Source: Gloeophyllum trabeum ATCC 11539
Taxonomy: Eukaryota > Basidiomycota > Agaricomycetes > Gloeophyllales > Gloeophyllaceae
Direction of reading: 5' to 3'
Assembly (NCBI RefSeq): GCF_000344685.1
Contig: NW_006920410.1
Location: forward strand, 612,717-676,716
DNA length: 64,000 nt
In this document: piece after piece, positions 25,337 to 37,841 of the stretch
Position numbering within the stretch: the first letter of the stretch is position 1
Layout of the letters: each line of letters starts with the position of its first letter
Notes under the pieces: model-generated
Databases searched by the model: none
Told to the model about the DNA's origin: nothing
What the model saw: only the letters and a program-made list of their open reading frames with translations
Position numbers and translations under genes: made by a program

Positions 25337-27938
25337 CAGGCTGCGTAGTTCGATCTTTCATGTTGTGGATGGACACATGTAGACTGCGGAGCCATCGGTG
25401 TATCTTTTCTCATTAGGTATCATGTCTCTATGTTCGCGTCCTTGTCATCCAACGATCTTTCAACGACTCCATGAGAGCACCTGCCTTGAGGACAAAGAAT
25501 TCCCCGTGATGACGGAATTTGGAGGTCCTTGATTTGGTTGATCACGGATGATTGATGTGTTCACTAGAAACATTGCCCGTAAATGTGGTGGTTGAAGCTA
25601 GCTATCAAATTTTGATATGTAACTTCGACAGGGAAGTGGCGACCTACGTCTGCGATCTGCTTCTCATCATAAGGATCCCATTTGTTGGTATGTCCTGGGG
25701 GTGTTGAACTATAGAAATTAAGCGGCATGGTATCAGCGACAAACTTGGTTGCCGCACGGTATCGTCTGGGTATCAATACGCACTTGCGGTGTGTATGGTG
25801 AGCATCTGCCGTGATATCATGAATTGAAAGGACATAGATCGGCAACTATCACGCATGCCGCGGTATTCATGGATGATGAGATCCATCGTGGGATGCCAGG
25901 TCCGCCATCCTGTTCCTTGAGCTTATATGATTTGTGGAAGGTAATACAAGAAATACAACCGATCACCGGGAAAGTGTTCGGCACCGAGAGGGGTGAGACA
26001 TGATTGAGTCTTTAGGATGAGCAGTCCCACCGAACGTCGACTGGACTAGCTAGCTCTAAGCACAGCGACAGTCGAACATATCTCCGACTTGGTCGTCCAG
26101 GGCCTGGGAATCATCGCCCTGGATATGATTCCCACACAGATTAGCCACCGTGTCTTTGCTATACCTTGTCGAGACATCCTTGGATTGTCTGCGAGATGGA
26201 TAGGCTATGTATGGGGTTGAACCTTCCTTCAAGACAGCGGGCAAGATCGAGTGACACTTGTCGCGTCGGCGAGGATAATTACGACGCTCCGCTGGGGCTT
26301 AGACCAATGAAACGTCCGCGCACACTTGAGTGGACCAATGCGGGGTAGTACTCTTCTGCAACACGAAGTCGGTGGAGGAAGAAGTAGCGACCTGGGCAGC
26401 GTTCGACAGCATATACACGTTTGCGGCTTCTTCTTATGCCAGTCACGAATTAAGTCCATCCGAGATTCGGGCTTATTGCTCTCAAACTCCCGCAAAATTA
26501 GACGAGGGTTCCATGTGGGAATATCGAGAAAGTGAGACGGGTACTACATATCATGATGACTGGCATACCTTCACAGCCTTTGATGACGGTGGAGACGGTA
26601 TCTTCGCTCGCTGCAATACCCTCGGATGTACAATCCTAACTGGATGTGAACGACACATAGTCTTCCGGCGCACTCGCGAGAGCCGACGCAGCGGATGACT
26701 TGCCTTCCCTCTTCGTCCCGGTTCCCGCTTAATTTTTGGCCTTAACGTGGCCCTGGGAAGAATAGCAAGAGACTGGAATACTTACGCTGGAGTTAGAGGT
26801 ATAGAAGATACCGAGAGCAAACCGGATGAAGAGCTAGCCAGCTTTGCAAAGGGGTAATTCCGGAGTGGAGCCGTAAACTCTGTGTCCGGAGGGATTTAGA
26901 ACAAACGGATATGCATCCCAGATTTTGCGTCCATCGCAGCTGTGAGTTAACATATTGCGCATGTCATGCACCAACATCTATTGAGGACAAATCAATCTGT
27001 ACGGCGAAGGAGATATGAATTGAAGATACACGCGCGATGAGCATCCTGCGGGTGGTCAATATCTGCAGGTTCGAATCAAAGTGTAGGCAATACACACCCA
27101 TTCCGTGTACTCAAGTGGTATGATACGATCAGCGTCTAAGGAAGCTATGGAAGGAGAGGGAATACATTCCTGGGCCATTGCCGTCACTCGGCGGCTCGCT
27201 TCGGCTCGACTCGCCCCCCCAGCTGGCGGGCCCATATACATTTACAGGCGCTGGCCGGGCTAGATAATCGGGAGGAACAGCTGTGGTGAACCAACGGCCA
27301 GAGAATTGGGCCCTTGTTGGGAGCTTCCAATGAGTGAAGCGGTCGAGGGAATTGCTAAGGTCCAAGACAAGGTAATATCCACCGGCGTCAAGGAGCTTTG
27401 AATGAACGGGCTGCATCCCTTCTCGATCTCTGCTAGAACGGCGCAAGTAGTCGCCACTGAGGATTGCACAGATATCGAGTATAGCATGAAGGGAAACGCA
27501 GGGAGTAACGCTCGCGGAACCATCGCGGAGGGGGGACAGCGCAGAGGCAGAGTGAGCAGCAAGCTATCTGCAATCTCTGGTGGGATAGGTGCGGTATGCC
27601 TAGTGTTATCCGTATTGGGCTTCTTGCAAGCTTGTCTGGGCGGGAATGTCCGGATCACTTGCATAGTGATTCCGCCAATGGGTATTGTCTGATCCCAGAG
27701 AACAGCGTGCAGAATATCCACCGTGCATTGGCTGCGTCTGAACCTCCGGATTCCGATTCCTCTAGAATCGGTTTACTGTTCAGTAGTTGTATAGGGCTCT
27801 CTGGTGATCGAGAAAGCGAGCGCTTAACAGGGGTTATACCACTTACAGCCCAAATTACTCGAAATGTAATAGGAGCACTGCTCATAAATGGTAGGTGGCC
27901 CGATCCAAATCTTACCGCCACCAACAAATAGGAACTAT
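25337..27938. other. Degenerate, gene-poor region left of the TIR element
   Basis: 2.6 kb in which no complete gene could be modelled. Frames that look least random: 25564-25845 minus (contains MPLNFYSSTPPGHTNKWDPY), 26330-26698 plus (contains MWEYRESETG and FTAFDDGGDG), 27129-27446 minus (contains LLDAGGYYLVLDLSN) and 27260-27721 minus. These may be remnants or exons of lineage-specific genes. None showed a recognisable domain. Confidence 0.35.
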
Positions 27939-27959
27939 TACAGTGCCTTGCATAAGAAA

Positions 27960-28269
27960 CTGAACATCGCATTTCCGCGCGCGTTGTTTGTTCGCGCCAA
28001 ATATACCCTTTTCGGGTAGGTCCGGAAGGCCTCTCGCGGGACCATTTGTTAGGCAGGGACTCGCAGATGCCCCGAGAGGGCTCGAAAGGCTTCAGAGAAT
28101 GATAGAAATGTATATTCTACAACTACACTAAGGGCTGTAAATCATTATAGTCTTGCCCTAGCTGTATGCCCAGCTAACCCTCCCTCTCGATGGGTCTTTG
28201 CCGCACATTTGCCGATACCGAAAAGGTATATTGGCGCGGACAAACAACGCGCGCGGAAATGCGATGTTC
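27960..28269. repeat. Left copy of a 310-base direct repeat flanking the gap
   Basis: Nearly identical to 29011-29323 in the same orientation, running from CTGAACATCGC to GATGTTC. It differs only by three single-base shortenings, all in homopolymers near its right end (CC for CCC, GG for GGG, TT for TTT), exactly where it meets the Ns. Confidence 0.9.
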
Positions 28270-29010
28270 NNNNNNNNNNNNNNNNNNNNNNNNNNNNNNN
28301 NNNNNNNNNNNNNNNNNNNNNNNNNNNNNNNNNNNNNNNNNNNNNNNNNNNNNNNNNNNNNNNNNNNNNNNNNNNNNNNNNNNNNNNNNNNNNNNNNNNN
28401 NNNNNNNNNNNNNNNNNNNNNNNNNNNNNNNNNNNNNNNNNNNNNNNNNNNNNNNNNNNNNNNNNNNNNNNNNNNNNNNNNNNNNNNNNNNNNNNNNNNN
28501 NNNNNNNNNNNNNNNNNNNNNNNNNNNNNNNNNNNNNNNNNNNNNNNNNNNNNNNNNNNNNNNNNNNNNNNNNNNNNNNNNNNNNNNNNNNNNNNNNNNN
28601 NNNNNNNNNNNNNNNNNNNNNNNNNNNNNNNNNNNNNNNNNNNNNNNNNNNNNNNNNNNNNNNNNNNNNNNNNNNNNNNNNNNNNNNNNNNNNNNNNNNN
28701 NNNNNNNNNNNNNNNNNNNNNNNNNNNNNNNNNNNNNNNNNNNNNNNNNNNNNNNNNNNNNNNNNNNNNNNNNNNNNNNNNNNNNNNNNNNNNNNNNNNN
28801 NNNNNNNNNNNNNNNNNNNNNNNNNNNNNNNNNNNNNNNNNNNNNNNNNNNNNNNNNNNNNNNNNNNNNNNNNNNNNNNNNNNNNNNNNNNNNNNNNNNN
28901 NNNNNNNNNNNNNNNNNNNNNNNNNNNNNNNNNNNNNNNNNNNNNNNNNNNNNNNNNNNNNNNNNNNNNNNNNNNNNNNNNNNNNNNNNNNNNNNNNNNN
29001 NNNNNNNNNN
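28270..29010. other. Assembly gap (741 Ns)
   Basis: Unsequenced run. Both flanks carry the same 310-base sequence in direct orientation, so the gap may be an unmerged contig overlap rather than missing DNA. Confidence 0.98.
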
Positions 29011-29323
29011 CTGAACATCGCATTTCCGCGCGCGTTGTTTGTTCGCGCCAAATATACCCTTTTCGGGTAGGTCCGGAAGGCCTCTCGCGGGACCATTTGT
29101 TAGGCAGGGACTCGCAGATGCCCCGAGAGGGCTCGAAAGGCTTCAGAGAATGATAGAAATGTATATTCTACAACTACACTAAGGGCTGTAAATCATTATA
29201 GTCTTGCCCTAGCTGTATGCCCAGCTAACCCTCCCTCTCGATGGGTCTTTGCCGCACATTTGCCGATACCCGAAAAGGGTATATTTGGCGCGGACAAACA
29301 ACGCGCGCGGAAATGCGATGTTC
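29011..29323. repeat. Right copy of the 313-base direct repeat flanking the gap
   Basis: Direct repeat partner of 27960-28269. Its right end matches the inverted repeat of the element better than the left copy does, which suggests this copy is the accurate one. Confidence 0.9.
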
Positions 29324-29346
29324 AGTTTCTTATGCAAGGCACTGTA

Positions 29347-30578
29347 CCCCTTATGTCGAGGATTACCATTTGTGTGATGGAAATTAATTCCAAATATGGA
29401 GGGTGGCACTGTCAGGCATCCCCCGGCTGCCTAATGGCAAGCATCCTGTTGCCTACGGTACAAGCTATCAGTGTTGAAAACATGCTGTATACAGTACACT
29501 GACTCTACAGTAACACTGATTGAGGGTGGCGGAATGCCAGCCTAGGGCAACAAAGAAGGCACTTGTTATCTATTCCTCAGATATATGTAACTGTAAAGCT
29601 TGACACCAAGTATCTGATGGATCGAAGACTCTGACCACACCGGCAGGCCGCTAACTTGAGAGTTAGAAGTTGATATCATTCAGGTCAAGATGAAATAACT
29701 ATGAGCATTGTTGATGCCGCGCAGTGCCCGGGGAGCAAGAAAGATTATTTCCCTGCTTGTAGAGTCCCTGCCGTTGGTTTACCATAGACTTTTACATGTG
29801 AGGAATCGGACCTGGCGTGCCGCGCAGCGCCGAATACCTCCCAAGTTGAAGGTACGCAGGCAGGAGTAACATGTTTCGCCGAGTCACGGAGAACACCGGT
29901 CACGTCGGCCAGGTCCGACGTGGCGTAGTCCAATCAGCAGCCGCTTTCCACCTGAGAGTTCTCGGTGAATCATGATCTGCTGTATTAGTCGTTCGCCTTG
30001 TAATCCCGCAGGTCTTGCAAACTTCGTCCCTGACCCATCAGTCTGCAGCGATACGCGAGATGTATGGATGATGTGCCACACAACGCGCTGCTTCCAAGCC
30101 TGCCTGGAGCGCATCGGCTATGACCCGATGGCCCCAGCACCAGCAGGCGTACGACACTTTTCAGGAAGGGCTTCGCTTCTGTTCTTGAGGATCCCTGCAT
30201 CGGACAGAGCTTGTACCTCGTGTTTGTCGCCCGGGCTACGGTCTTTGTCCCTACTTCCTTCCATGGCCTGACAGATAACACCGTGGGCACCTGATTACCC
30301 TGATATGTACAGCTATCAGGCGCCGGATCCATTTACAATACGAAGCACCCACTTGCTGTACTAGTTCCATTCCGCAAGCCTGACTGCGCCACTTCGATTG
30401 ATTCGGATGACAACGTGCGGCTTTGTTCAACTCGAACTATCTACTCAATATGTTGACATCAAGAAGCCGTTCAAAACCACCGCCCCTGGTTGATCCTTGC
30501 GCCTATATATCTCCGTGGTGTCCTATGTTTCGATTTCATGTAATGCCCTCCCCTGCCTTTCGTGCCACGCACTAAACT
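29347..30578. other. Intergenic, right of the TIR element
   Basis: About 1.2 kb without a supported gene. Short frames on both strands show no domain resemblance. A TATA-like TATATAT at about 30503-30509 precedes the ATG at 30579 by about 70 bases and probably belongs to that gene. Confidence 0.45.
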
Positions 30579-31917
30579 ATGAGCTCTCCATATTTCCAAG
30601 ACCAATGGTTCCCTCACTACAGCTCGGGTTCGTATGTTTATGGCTCTCCGTATTCCGCGACCGCGGGCTCTGCAAGCACCAGTCGGGCAGCGGATTTCAT
30701 GTGTCCCTATTGCTCTCAAAGCACTGCCTGCGCATGCTACTCGCGGCGGGATGAACAAGCAGATAACTACGCAGGGCCGTCGTGGTCCCAAGGTTAGTCA
30801 TGCTCGATTACACGCCGAGATACGCCGCATCTGAAAGTCCGATTTTCCAGGACAGCCAACCTATAAATTAGATGTCGGCTATACGCACAGTCCGAGCTAC
30901 CAGACGAACTACATGCGCGGTCAAAGTGTGGCCAGCTCTCGTTCCGACGTCGACACACCGTCCTCGATCTACTCACCGGCCGTCTTCACTCCGGTCTCCG
31001 ACTACGACTTCGAGTCTAGTCCGCCGACGATAGTTGCACAGGATGGCCAGAATATCTACGACGCCTTCATGCAGGCTATAGACCAATATAGGCCGTCCCA
31101 CGGGGTGGACGCCCCGAAAGTGGCCCACAATACTTCTTCCCTCGCACCTGCGGCTCAGACTGAATTAATCCCTCTGTCGAACTGCCCCACTGCAGCACCC
31201 GGCGGCTCATATACGAATCCGCAAATAGGCAAACAACCTGCGCCCAGTGTCGATGATTTATTGTCTCATCTATATTCGTCCCAATCAGCATCTAATGCAT
31301 CGGCGCTCGCATCCTCATCTCTCGCCTCGTCGGAATTCACATTCTCCCTTCATCCATCGCAGCTCTCTCTGCCGGAGCAACAGGATCATGTTCCCATCTT
31401 ACACCAGCCACGCCCTGTTCGCCCAATTGGCCTCCTGAGGAAGCCCGATTTTTCTCTGACAGATGTGGATGATGACGAGCGCAACCTGCCGTCATCCAGC
31501 TCATGTGGCGCACTCGGCGACCTGTCGCAAACCTCTGCGAGCGCCTCGCTCAGGGAGACGTGGACCGGGGCTTCTCAGGCGGAGTGCGCGCACGGAAGCG
31601 ACGATGAATTCGACGATAGCGAGGACGATTCATCGGAATTCGACGCCGAGCCTGAGACAGAACGCTGCGCGTACGAAGAGCAGGAGCATGCATCTCGGGC
31701 TTCGCCCTTGCCATTGTTGTGCCAACCCGTCCCAGATGAAGTGCGATATCAAACTCAATGTTCACCGCATGGATGGTCGGATCCTCACGATCAGACATAC
31801 ACGTCTTCGCGGGGCATGACGCGCTCAAGGCAGATGTATGATGAAGACAAAGACGTGCCTCTGGATGTGCAACTCGGCTCTGCGTACGGGCCCAAACGGA
31901 GGAGACTGAATTGCTAA
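30579..31917 (+). CDS. Uncharacterised Ser-rich acidic protein, possibly nuclear
   Basis: Two exons: 30579 to about 30792, then a GTTAGT to TTCCAG intron (about 30793-30849), joining SWSQG to QPTYKLDVGY. About 425 residues. The N-terminus is Tyr/Ser-rich with a small cysteine cluster (MCPYCSQSTACACY) that could bind a metal ion. The middle is Ser/Ala/Pro-rich and probably disordered. A strongly acidic patch follows (DDEFDDSEDDSSEFDAEPE), and the C-terminus is basic (GPKRRRLNC), which looks like a nuclear localisation signal. No catalytic or known domain recognised. The acidic-plus-NLS layout would fit a transcription-associated protein, but that is inference only. Confidence 0.75.
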
Positions 31918-32977
31918 TGCCTGGGACTCGGACTCTGATCATCGCTCTAAAAGGGGACGATGCAACGGCATGCTTGCCTTTCTCTCATCGGTAATTGATG
32001 TATCCATTTAGCTATGTGCGCTCTCTTGCTATCTATGTTCAGGTCATTGTTGTAGCATCTAGTCATTCCTTGGTTTGGACCCTTCCCGCGCATCACCATC
32101 CCGCTCATTTCACTAGCCTAGACCCGTATTTGTTCCAGGGTTAGTCTGCTTGTCGGTCCTCGTTAGTGCAGAGTACCGTAATTGCGTAACATAGGAAGCA
32201 CATGTGCTGTAGCTCCGGGAGATATGAATCTTGTTCCACTACACACGTATTTGCTTCCGGCTGCACTTGCCCGTAACTATCAAGAACGTGTGTTCCTTTA
32301 TCCCGAGCACGTATTCAGTGCAATCTCAATCTGTCGTGCACTGCTGTGGTGCGTTTGCCGAGAAAGTGCCGCGTTAGTTCTCCGAGCGTCAGCGCTGCGC
32401 GAAATCATGGCTGATCTCCATAAAGCACCCAGGTATCGCGCTTCATTCTCATTTAAACCCCAATCCCGAAGCTAAGGGAACACTTCCCGGGCTGGAGCTT
32501 AATTCTGCACAGCTCTAGGACGATCCTCCGCGGGCAGACCAATGTGTACCCCCCAAATGTGCCACAGAACAACACACAATGCAGACGCAGCACATCCCCA
32601 GACGTAAATGCTATTGTCAAAAAACATACGGCGAGGGAGGATGGATCGAGAAGGGTAACAAAGAAATCGAACGCAATTGGCTGGCGCCACCAGAGTCGGC
32701 GAGCCTTCGGAACCGTCATGAGATCTCTATTTTTGAGATCTTAGGTTGGGGAACTGGGGTTGACATATTCACATGACAGCAGCACCCCCACATCCTGCCC
32801 CCGCCACCGGTGGTCGGTTTACCGGTTCGAGTGCACTGCAACACGTCGCTCACTCCGTAACCTGACCTCTGTTCTCGTTGTTTTATGTTCTCTGTCTGCT
32901 GCCGTGGTCACTCCAGATTACTAGACGTATTTCGAGACACAAGCTAGTCGGCAGCGCAGGCGGGCTCAGTGTACACG
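31918..32977. other. Intergenic, about 1.06 kb
   Basis: Between two plus-strand orphan genes. It should contain the 3' UTR of the first and the promoter of the second. The short frames seen have no family resemblance. Confidence 0.45.
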
Positions 32978-33899
32978 ATGCTGTCCCTGCTGTCTAGGAC
33001 GACGTCGCGCTTGTTGGACGTCCGATTTGACCCCTCGGATTCTCCGTACTCTCAGGAGGAAGACATACTGGTGTGTATGCTCGTTCCTGGCGTCTCCAAT
33101 CACGACGCTGACTTCGCCGTTCCTTCCCAGACTGTGGACCTCGACGCGCTACGAGAGCTGGTTCCCGGTAAACCGAACATACCATGGCGCAGAGTCGTTG
33201 GAGCCTGCGAAGAGACACTCTTTCCGGTGTATAGGAAACTACAAGATACTTTGTCTCATGATGTTGATCATCTTGCGCACCTGTTCTCCGAAATGGGTAC
33301 CTCTGTTATGGAGGAGAGCTCACAAAAGGTGAGTCAGTGACAGTCTGCACTACGCGCATCAGTCTTAAAAATTTGCGACAGCTGGAAGAAATCTCCGAAG
33401 CGGCCTGTGTATCTGGCGTTGCGACGACCTCGGACACGAGGAGAGCCTTTGCCTCATGTAGCCCGAGTCATCGGAAGCGACGCCGATCGTCACATTCTGT
33501 ACGTACAACCATGAATACCACTGCAGACGAAATTTGACTCGGCTCCAGGGCGCCGCGGAGATTCTGGTCATCCCTAGCACGCACCCCTCCGCCCCTACAA
33601 TCATCATTACCTTTTGCCCGTACGAGCCGTACGAGTCGACCAGTTGGGTACCATGCCAAGACGCGTGCTTTGGCAATAGGCTCTCGGTACCCAACCACCC
33701 CGCTGTGAACGATGCGTTCCCGCCACTATTAGCGGAGCCCCTACCCGCCAGCCTCAGGCCGGTCGAGAAATGGCAATACACGAACGGACATTGGTGCGCC
33801 GTCCTTCCGACCCTGGAGGAGCAAGCCCGAAGAGGTTTGTGCTCCAGGGTTATCCCTGTCAGACGGAAAGCTCGGGCTCCGCGGCGCGGCAAGCGCTGA
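32978..33899 (+). CDS. Uncharacterised protein, three exons
   Basis: ATG at 32978 (MLSLLSRTTSRLLDVRFDP). Exon 1 ends after EESSQK at a GTGAGT donor near 33328. Exon 2 (about 33380-33499) reads LEEISEAACVSGVATTSDTRRAF and a basic HRKRRRSS patch. Exon 3, after GTACGT to CTCCAG, reads GAAEILVIPSTHPSAPTIIITFCPYEPY and ends in a basic RRKARAPRRGKR tail. Together about 280 residues, with consistent phase 0 junctions. The mid-region LPGKPNIPWRRVVGACEETLFPVYRKL looks like a folded helical domain, but I cannot name it. The basic tail and patch suggest nucleic-acid contact or nuclear location. Unknown function. Confidence 0.6.
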
Positions 33900-34505
33900 A
33901 AGAGCTTCCATGCGAGGGGCTTTTCTACGGTACTGTATCATTATTTCTGATACTCCTCGGACTGCCGCCCACATCCGCCCATCGACCAAAATGCTGGTGC
34001 TCATTGACTCCCGTCAATGATGGAGGTTCCGTGATATCGCGTTTCTTCTTGGATACTCGGGTCCAAGGGGGGAAGCCAGGTCCATTGACCTAACCATGCA
34101 TATGACATCTTCTCAGCATCATCCGTCGTTGGTTCGAGTATTTCATACGTCCTGCTTTCATGTAGACGACTGGGATGTATTCCTGTTACGTTGCTATAGA
34201 CGAGCAGCAATACGTTCATTATGGCGGCTGGTAACAATGGGCACAAGGGGTGCAGTGGACTTCTGCTGGACTTGGAGCAGAATGGGCAAGCTGCATCAAG
34301 GCACGACCACGTGTGAACTGACGTACACGTCTGTCTTCGACCAGCACTCCAATGTCGATGCCGGCTATCGTGCTGCAGTCCATACTAGTGCCTCCACCCC
34401 CGCTGCGGTGACCAGCGTTGCGACGACACGACACAACACGGCTGTGCTGTGAATACCGCTTTCTCCTCTTCCCCACCTGTTCATGATTGCTCTTCCCGGA
34501 CGTCC
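33900..34505. other. Intergenic, about 600 bases
   Basis: Upstream region of the SMP-domain gene. An open frame at 34096-34452 has no recognisable features and is more likely leader or promoter sequence. Confidence 0.45.
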
Positions 34506-37500
34506 ATGTCGTTCAAGGCGCTTGTCTATGCGTACGTGCTCGGAGGGATTACATTCATACCGCTCGTTATTCTAGGCTTAATATTTATTACCATCTATAC
34601 CTCTGTGCCTGTCGGGGATCCTGATGTTGACAAGAACACGCGCGCGGAGCTCGAGAGGAAGGAGGACGGCGAGGTGGAGAGCGAGCACGCTCAGGCGGGC
34701 GTCTCGGATCTGAATGACACCCCGAGGACGAGGAAGGGATGGCTTACCATCCGAAGGACCTTCGAGGAGTCTAACTTTGATGGGTCTTACGTGCAATTGG
34801 TGCGCTCGTACTTGGATTCGAGGTCGAAGGACCCCAAGAGGTCTAGGCCGAAGGATATGTGGTACGTGGTGCTCAAGGGCAAGGTGCTGTATCTCTATGA
34901 AGATGAAACTATGACGGAGTGCGAGGCGGCCATTGAGCTTAGCGGTCATGATGTCGTGATCTACCCGGAGGGCCTCGCAGACGGAGAGCTCTTTGCGAAA
35001 CGGAATGCGATCTGTCTCAAGCCCAAGGCACCGCCGCCCTTCAAGGCCATGCCGAGCCTTACCAAGGAGATGATGCTGGGTGAAGAGGATCTAGAGGAGA
35101 AGATAGAAGAAGTGAAGGGTGGCGAGAAGAAGAAGGAAAGGGAAAAGGCGAAGCTGGAGGAAGTTGAGCGGCAGCGGGAGATGGCTCGGCAGCAGGCACT
35201 GGACTCCTCGACCCCGTGGTTCATCTTCGTTCGGTCAAACGTGGATATGGAAGACTGGTACTTCGCATTGGTCCATGCCTCCGAGCATACCGCTAACAGC
35301 CCTACCCTCGAACCTCTCAAGCCCGTGTTCAAGCCGGAAGATATGGCCCATCTGGTCTCGACACTGGATGAGCAACCAGATGTCATTCCGATGCGATGGC
35401 TAAACGCCCTCATAGGTCGGATCTTCTTCAGCTACTATCGGACCAAGACTCTCGAGGCATATATCATCGGTCGGCTCATGAAGAAACTCTCCAAAGTCAA
35501 GCGCCCTAGCTTCCTGTCAGACGTGGTAGTCAAGGAAGTGTCTGTCGGTAACAGAGCTCCGACCTTCAGCAAGCCTATGCTCAAGGAGTTGACTAAGGAA
35601 GGCGACGCCGCTCTGGAAGTCAAAGTGCACTACAAGGGTGAGGTACGAATAACCGCCGAGGCTACGGCTACCATAAATCTGGGTGCGCGATTCAAGACAT
35701 ATCAAGTCAAACTCGTGTTGGCGGCTGTCTTGAGAGAATTGGACGGTAATCTCCTCATCAAGGTGAAGAGGCCACCGAGTAATCGTATATGGTATGCGTT
35801 CACGCAGATGCCTCACATGGTGCTCGATGTCGAGCCCATTGTGAGTGATCGGCAGATTACCTGGGGAATGATACTGAGCACCATCGAAGCCAGGCTGAAA
35901 GAGATTGTGAGTAGACTGGATGTCCCTAAGATACTTGTCTGACTCGTCGCGTAGATCCAAGAGTCGGTGGTCATGCCGAATATGGATGACATCGCGTTCT
36001 TCGAAAGCTCCTCGTATCAGCATCGGGGCGGTATCTGGGCAGATGCCTCGCGACACGAGGAGCAGGAATCAGAGCAAGTCTCGGCGCCTGAAGATGAAGA
36101 TGCCGCTTCTACCGCATCGATGCCCCCACCCGATGTTCCTACCACGGATGTGGATCGTGATTCTGCAATAAAGCAGCGGTCTCATTCTACCAGCGAGGTG
36201 CCTGCAGAGGCCGGACCCTCCGAATCTTCAGTTGTCTTCGAGGCGGATCCCTTTCCCGATGAGAAGACACCTACATCCTCATCGTCCGTGCTCCAACAAC
36301 GTCGGGCATCATCTGCATCTCAACAGGTGGAGTCACATAGCATTCACTCTGAGCCCCAGACAGATACAGAAGAGACCGAGGAACAGAGAGGAAGACGGCC
36401 TGAAATGGACAACTCGGTTCCCGCTCGTCCGCGGTCAGCACCAGCTGAGAATGATCAAGCCCGTCCGGGTTCAGATTTTGACGGAAGTTCAGGGCTGAAC
36501 CGATATCTGTCTGCTCAATCGTCGCGACGGTCCGCATCGCAACATTCTCAAGCATCTTCTCATCGTTCATCCTCATCATCCTCACATCAGCATGACAATG
36601 ATCCTGGCGAAGGCTCCGACGGTACTCCTGCACCCTCGGCACCTCAGCAGAAGGCGGTTCGCACTGGTACAGGTCTCAGCATATCGTCCAGTCCGACCAC
36701 CTCATTCTTCTCCACACTGAAATCACGCGCGGGCGACAAGCAGGCTTTGAGTAACACGGCCAAAGAAGCTATGCGGAAGTGGGGCGTTAACGTGAACTGG
36801 GGCGCTTTGAGGCGTGACGGCGGTGGGATCACGAGCACTGACGAAGGCGGAATGGATGACTCCGGTCGAGCAGAGTCCAGCCGATCCAACCACAAGCCTA
36901 AGTTCAGTTATGCCGATATGCGGGCCGCTGTCGCGGAACGCAGAGAGCGAGGCAGGGCGTCTCCTGATGTGGCTGGTTCAAGCTTCCAGGCGTCAAGCTC
37001 GTCGAATCCTATAGCTATCCCGGGCAGTCAACAGGCAACGGAATTCGATACAAGCAGATCACCCACGGGCTCTCAACCAGGCGTTTCTCCCTCCGAGAAT
37101 CAGGCAAATTCGTCACCGCCGGATAAAAGCGAGCGGCCTCGATTCATCTCGCCTTCTGCATCGAGGACTACAACTGCGGTGCAAGCGCCAGGTCAACAGC
37201 CCGCTGCAGATCTTGACGCTGTCCGTCCGGAAGAGGAACCAGAAAGTCCACCTTCGCCCATCCACACACAGCCTCCCCAGGCCCCTACAATGACCATACC
37301 CGGAATCCACGCGAGCCATCGTGGAGAGGTTATGTCCATGGGCTATGTGCCGCCGTCCCCGCCGCTACCATCTTTAGACAGCAAAGGGCGGAGTCCCGCT
37401 ATCTCAAGTGTTTACCGGTTACTCAAGAGTCCCATATTATCCCCGGCGCAGCAGCAGCAGGGGCAAGGGAGTGAGACGCCGCGGAACGATGCCGGAGGGC

Positions 37501-37841
37501 AACAACGTAGCAACACGCCCGCAGACGAGGCACGCCCAACCCCGCCTCCGTTACCGCCGAGGTCGACTTCCACGCCCGTCGCGAAAGGCGCTGATGCCCA
37601 TGTTTCTGGCGGAGGCGGGGTCTTGTCGCCAGCTTCTGCCGCGCTGAAGTCTATCGCGACGAAGGACGAGAGTAAACGCTTGTCTGCGGATTCAGAGGGA
37701 GCTGGCGGTATGTCGGGCAATGCTTCGCCCGACATAGAGGGCGGTCCCGGTGAAGGGACGTCTCCTGCAGTAGAGCCTCAGAGACGGTCCAAACCGCCGT
37801 TGCCGCCTCGCAGATCCCAGCCCGCCAGTGTTCAAGCATAA
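34506..37841 (+). CDS. SMP/PH-domain ER contact-site lipid transfer protein (TEX2/NVJ2-like)
   Basis: ER membrane protein of the TEX2/Nvj2 type, which transfers lipids at organelle contact sites. The start [14 protein letters not shown] leads straight into one N-terminal membrane anchor (about residues 10-32, [20 protein letters not shown]). A split PH domain follows ([47 protein letters not shown]), interrupted by a charged coil ([21 protein letters not shown]). Then comes the SMP domain ([39 protein letters not shown], then [39 protein letters not shown]). One intron (about 35910-35954) joins ARLKEI to [16 protein letters not shown]. The C-terminal 600 residues are Ser/Pro-rich and disordered, ending in a PPLPPRRSQ motif typical of SH3 ligands. 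Full length, about 1,095 residues. Confidence 0.92.

Larger units (their letters stand above)
27939..29346. mobile_element. Tc1/mariner-like non-autonomous TIR element, interrupted by an assembly gap
   Basis: The left end, from 27941, reads CAGTGCCTTGCATAAGAAAC; the right end, finishing at 29344, is its exact reverse complement (ending GGCACTG). TA lies immediately outside both ends (27939-27940 and 29345-29346), as expected for a TA target duplication. The inverted repeat continues inward for about 75 bases to the TACCCTTTTCGGG region. CAGTGCCTTGC termini with TA duplication are characteristic of Tc1/mariner elements. The visible interior (about 250 bases) has no coding capacity, so this looks like a MITE. 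A direct duplication of about 310 bases on each side of the Ns suggests the true element is only about 390 bases. Confidence 0.72.

Noticed and set aside
27060..27090. GGTTCGAATC, tRNA T-loop-like string
   Set aside because: The flanking bases do not form a T stem or acceptor stem; no tRNA can be folded.
28145..29153. Long open frames across the Ns
   Set aside because: They exist only because Ns contain no stop codons.
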